Below are positions 62,481 to 64,000 of a stretch of 64,000 nt of DNA, one piece after another (the stretch's first letter is position 1; each line of letters starts with the position of its first letter). Position numbers and translations under genes: made by a program. Location: the NCBI GenBank assembly GCA_002914845.1, contig JXTC01000675.1:56285-120284 (forward strand). The letters are read 5' to 3'. Under the pieces are notes generated by a model. It was not told the origin of the DNA, searched no databases, and saw nothing but the letters and a program-made list of their open reading frames with translations. Source of the stretch: Trema orientale (taxonomy: Eukaryota > Streptophyta > Magnoliopsida > Rosales > Cannabaceae).

Positions 62481-63070
62481 AGGACAAAAATTAAAGGTAT
62501 TGTTTTGACAAAATAATCTGTTATGCTGATGAAACAAACGAAGTCAAATCTAAAGATATCATTTTGACAAAATAATTTGTTAAACTGACAAAACAAGCAA
62601 AGGCAAATCTAAAAGTATCATCTTAACTAGACAAGCAAACACTCAAACCAGTTAAACAAACTAATGTTAAGACCAACAGATGCACTGATATGACAAACTT
62701 ATTAACGTATATGCAGTTAAAAGTAAAATATCTAAACAGACATGCATAAATACTATACAAACAAGTGAGTGCAATGAACTTAACAAGACTAGATTGCAAA
62801 CCTACCCTCTAAACATGTTGACTCTCTGACAAGATAAACAGCAATTGACCCAAGTTCATGGTGTCTTCAGTTGCTGAGTTAAGGAATGTCACAACAGTCT
62901 TCTCACATGATTACACAAAAAGAACACATACAGAATTACAACTGAACTTTTATAAATTATTCATTACAGTCCAGAAAATCATAGGATGCCAAACATTAAT
63001 ATGTTCCAACACAATGCCAGATCTTTTTCTAATTCACAAGTATATGAAAAAAAAAAAAAAACTCAATTAA
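62481..63070. other. Spacer, nothing recognised
   Basis: A-rich sequence with weak internal repetition around TTTTGACAAAATAAT (62,501 and 62,562). No known domain, terminal repeat or RNA gene was seen. Confidence 0.4.
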
Positions 63071-63084
63071 ACTAAGGCTATGTT

Positions 63085-63260
63085 TACTAATCGGTAATGG
63101 AAAAGAGTGGAAAGGGAATATAAGAGAAAGGGAATGGATGAGAATAAAAAATAATGGGTGAAAAAAGTTATGATTACATTTCATGTGTTTACATACTAAT
63201 TAGTTATGCATGAAAGAGAATATTTTTCTCTTTCACATTCTCTTTCCTCTCCATTACAAA
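63085..63260. repeat. Imperfect inverted repeat, possible MITE remnant
   Basis: GTAATGGA, then GGAAAGGGAATG-like words at 63,093-63,140 are mirrored by CATTCTCTTTCCTCTCCATTAC at about 63,236-63,257. The start GGCTATGTTTACTAAT at 63,076 resembles ends of hAT-like MITEs, but no matching opposite end or 8-bp target duplication was found. Confidence 0.4.
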
Positions 63261-63929
63261 GTGACTCTATTGACATCTTTTTGTCTACTCTTTCCACACA
63301 CTAAATTTTTAAATAATTTTCATACCAAAAAAAACCTTAATACAATTACATCTAAGTGCCCAAGAATTTGAATACATCGCTCTCCACACACTTTCATAGT
63401 TAAAAAAATAAAAAAAATAAAAAAATGAACACCCCTCACACACTTTTTTATCAAGCAAACACCTATCACAAACTTAATTCATGATAAAAACTGTTTAAAA
63501 TAGTTATTTTTCATATTTACAAAAAAGGAAAAGATGAAGAAAAAAAAAAAAAAGATCTGAAACACATTCTTAAAGTCCGTAGAATGTGAATAAACAAGTT
63601 TCGTCGGGGCTTTTGATTAGTTGGCAAATTTCTCTTTTAATGTAAGAAATCAAATCGTTGGCCTCCAAGACAGACAACATTCAAAAGGTATCGTATTCTA
63701 ATATTGGATGGGTGCTAGAGTTGCGAATATAGAATATAGTTTGAACATATATCATTAAGCATCGAGTAAGGAATTGGAAAAAATTAAATGAAATGGATGA
63801 AGATGAAAGATCTGCTTTGTTAGATATTAACAAATAATTAATTAATTGATTAAATTAATAATTAATTAACTATGTTGTAACATGCGGATAAACTATGTTG
63901 CAACAACGAGTGCATATGTTGCAACAGAA

Positions 63930-64000
63930 CATAAAAAGTAGAAATGAACACAAGACTTTTTAACGTGGTTCGGACCTCTCCTACTCCACGGGGCCACGCC
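63930..64000. mobile_element. LTR-like fragment cut by the window edge
   Basis: The phrases TTAACGTGGTTCGGACC and CTACTCCACGGGG are of the kind found near the inner end of plant LTRs (compare the weaker GTAGTTCAGGATAACCACG at about 61,908). The sequence leaves the window here, so nothing more can be said. Confidence 0.3.

Overview
The window looks like gene-poor nuclear DNA from a flowering plant, probably a eudicot. It is very AT-rich, carries several decayed plant-type Ty1/copia and Ty3/gypsy elements, and also holds a CACTA transposase relic, a PIF/Harbinger-type MITE, a Mutator-type element with 9-bp target duplications, and a relic of a plant mitochondrial ribosomal protein L2 gene. I see no intact protein-coding host gene, no tRNA or rRNA, and no bacterial-type feature.

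Layout. 1-3,690: a copia fossil running in from the left edge and ending in an LTR. 3,691-4,430: AT-rich spacer. 4,430-52,659: one large repetitive block. Its core is a direct tandem duplication. Unit 1 (about 5,932-28,425) and unit 2 (about 28,426-52,659) share the same order of sequence at roughly 85-90% identity by eye. Each unit starts with an array of older, diverged modules of about 0.7-1.1 kb. In unit 1 these also form two subunits of about 6 kb. The array is followed by a less repetitive part ending, on the minus strand, in a promoter-like TATA box and a CT-rich leader with telo-box motifs and a plausible 5' splice site (near 24,250 and 49,765). The modules are A-rich on the plus strand, so T-rich on the minus strand, as plant introns are. 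I infer, without proof, that each unit is a duplicated minus-strand transcription unit that is non-coding or decayed.

Differences between the units date later insertions. Unit 1 alone carries a copia fossil (7,598-9,795), a 1.1-kb Mutator-type element (24,473-25,579) and a foldback MITE (about 26,036-26,487). In each case unit 2 shows the empty site. In unit 2 a stretch matching 12,958-16,317 is replaced by about 8 kb of nested LTR-element debris (34,079-42,034): a minus-strand copia fossil, an LTR-like element inside it, and a gypsy fossil. Short local tandem duplications (35-231 bp) occur in one unit but not at the matching place in the other.

52,660-64,000: a mosaic with a probable solo LTR (53,514-55,064), the RPL2 pseudogene (about 55,645-55,960, minus), LTR-like sequence (57,090-59,154), a CACTA transposase pseudogene split by a 433-bp Tourist-like MITE with exact TTA target duplications (59,847-60,279), another LTR-like segment (61,700-62,480), a small inverted repeat (63,085-63,260) and an LTR-like edge fragment.

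All identities and similarities were judged by eye. No alignment or database search was run.
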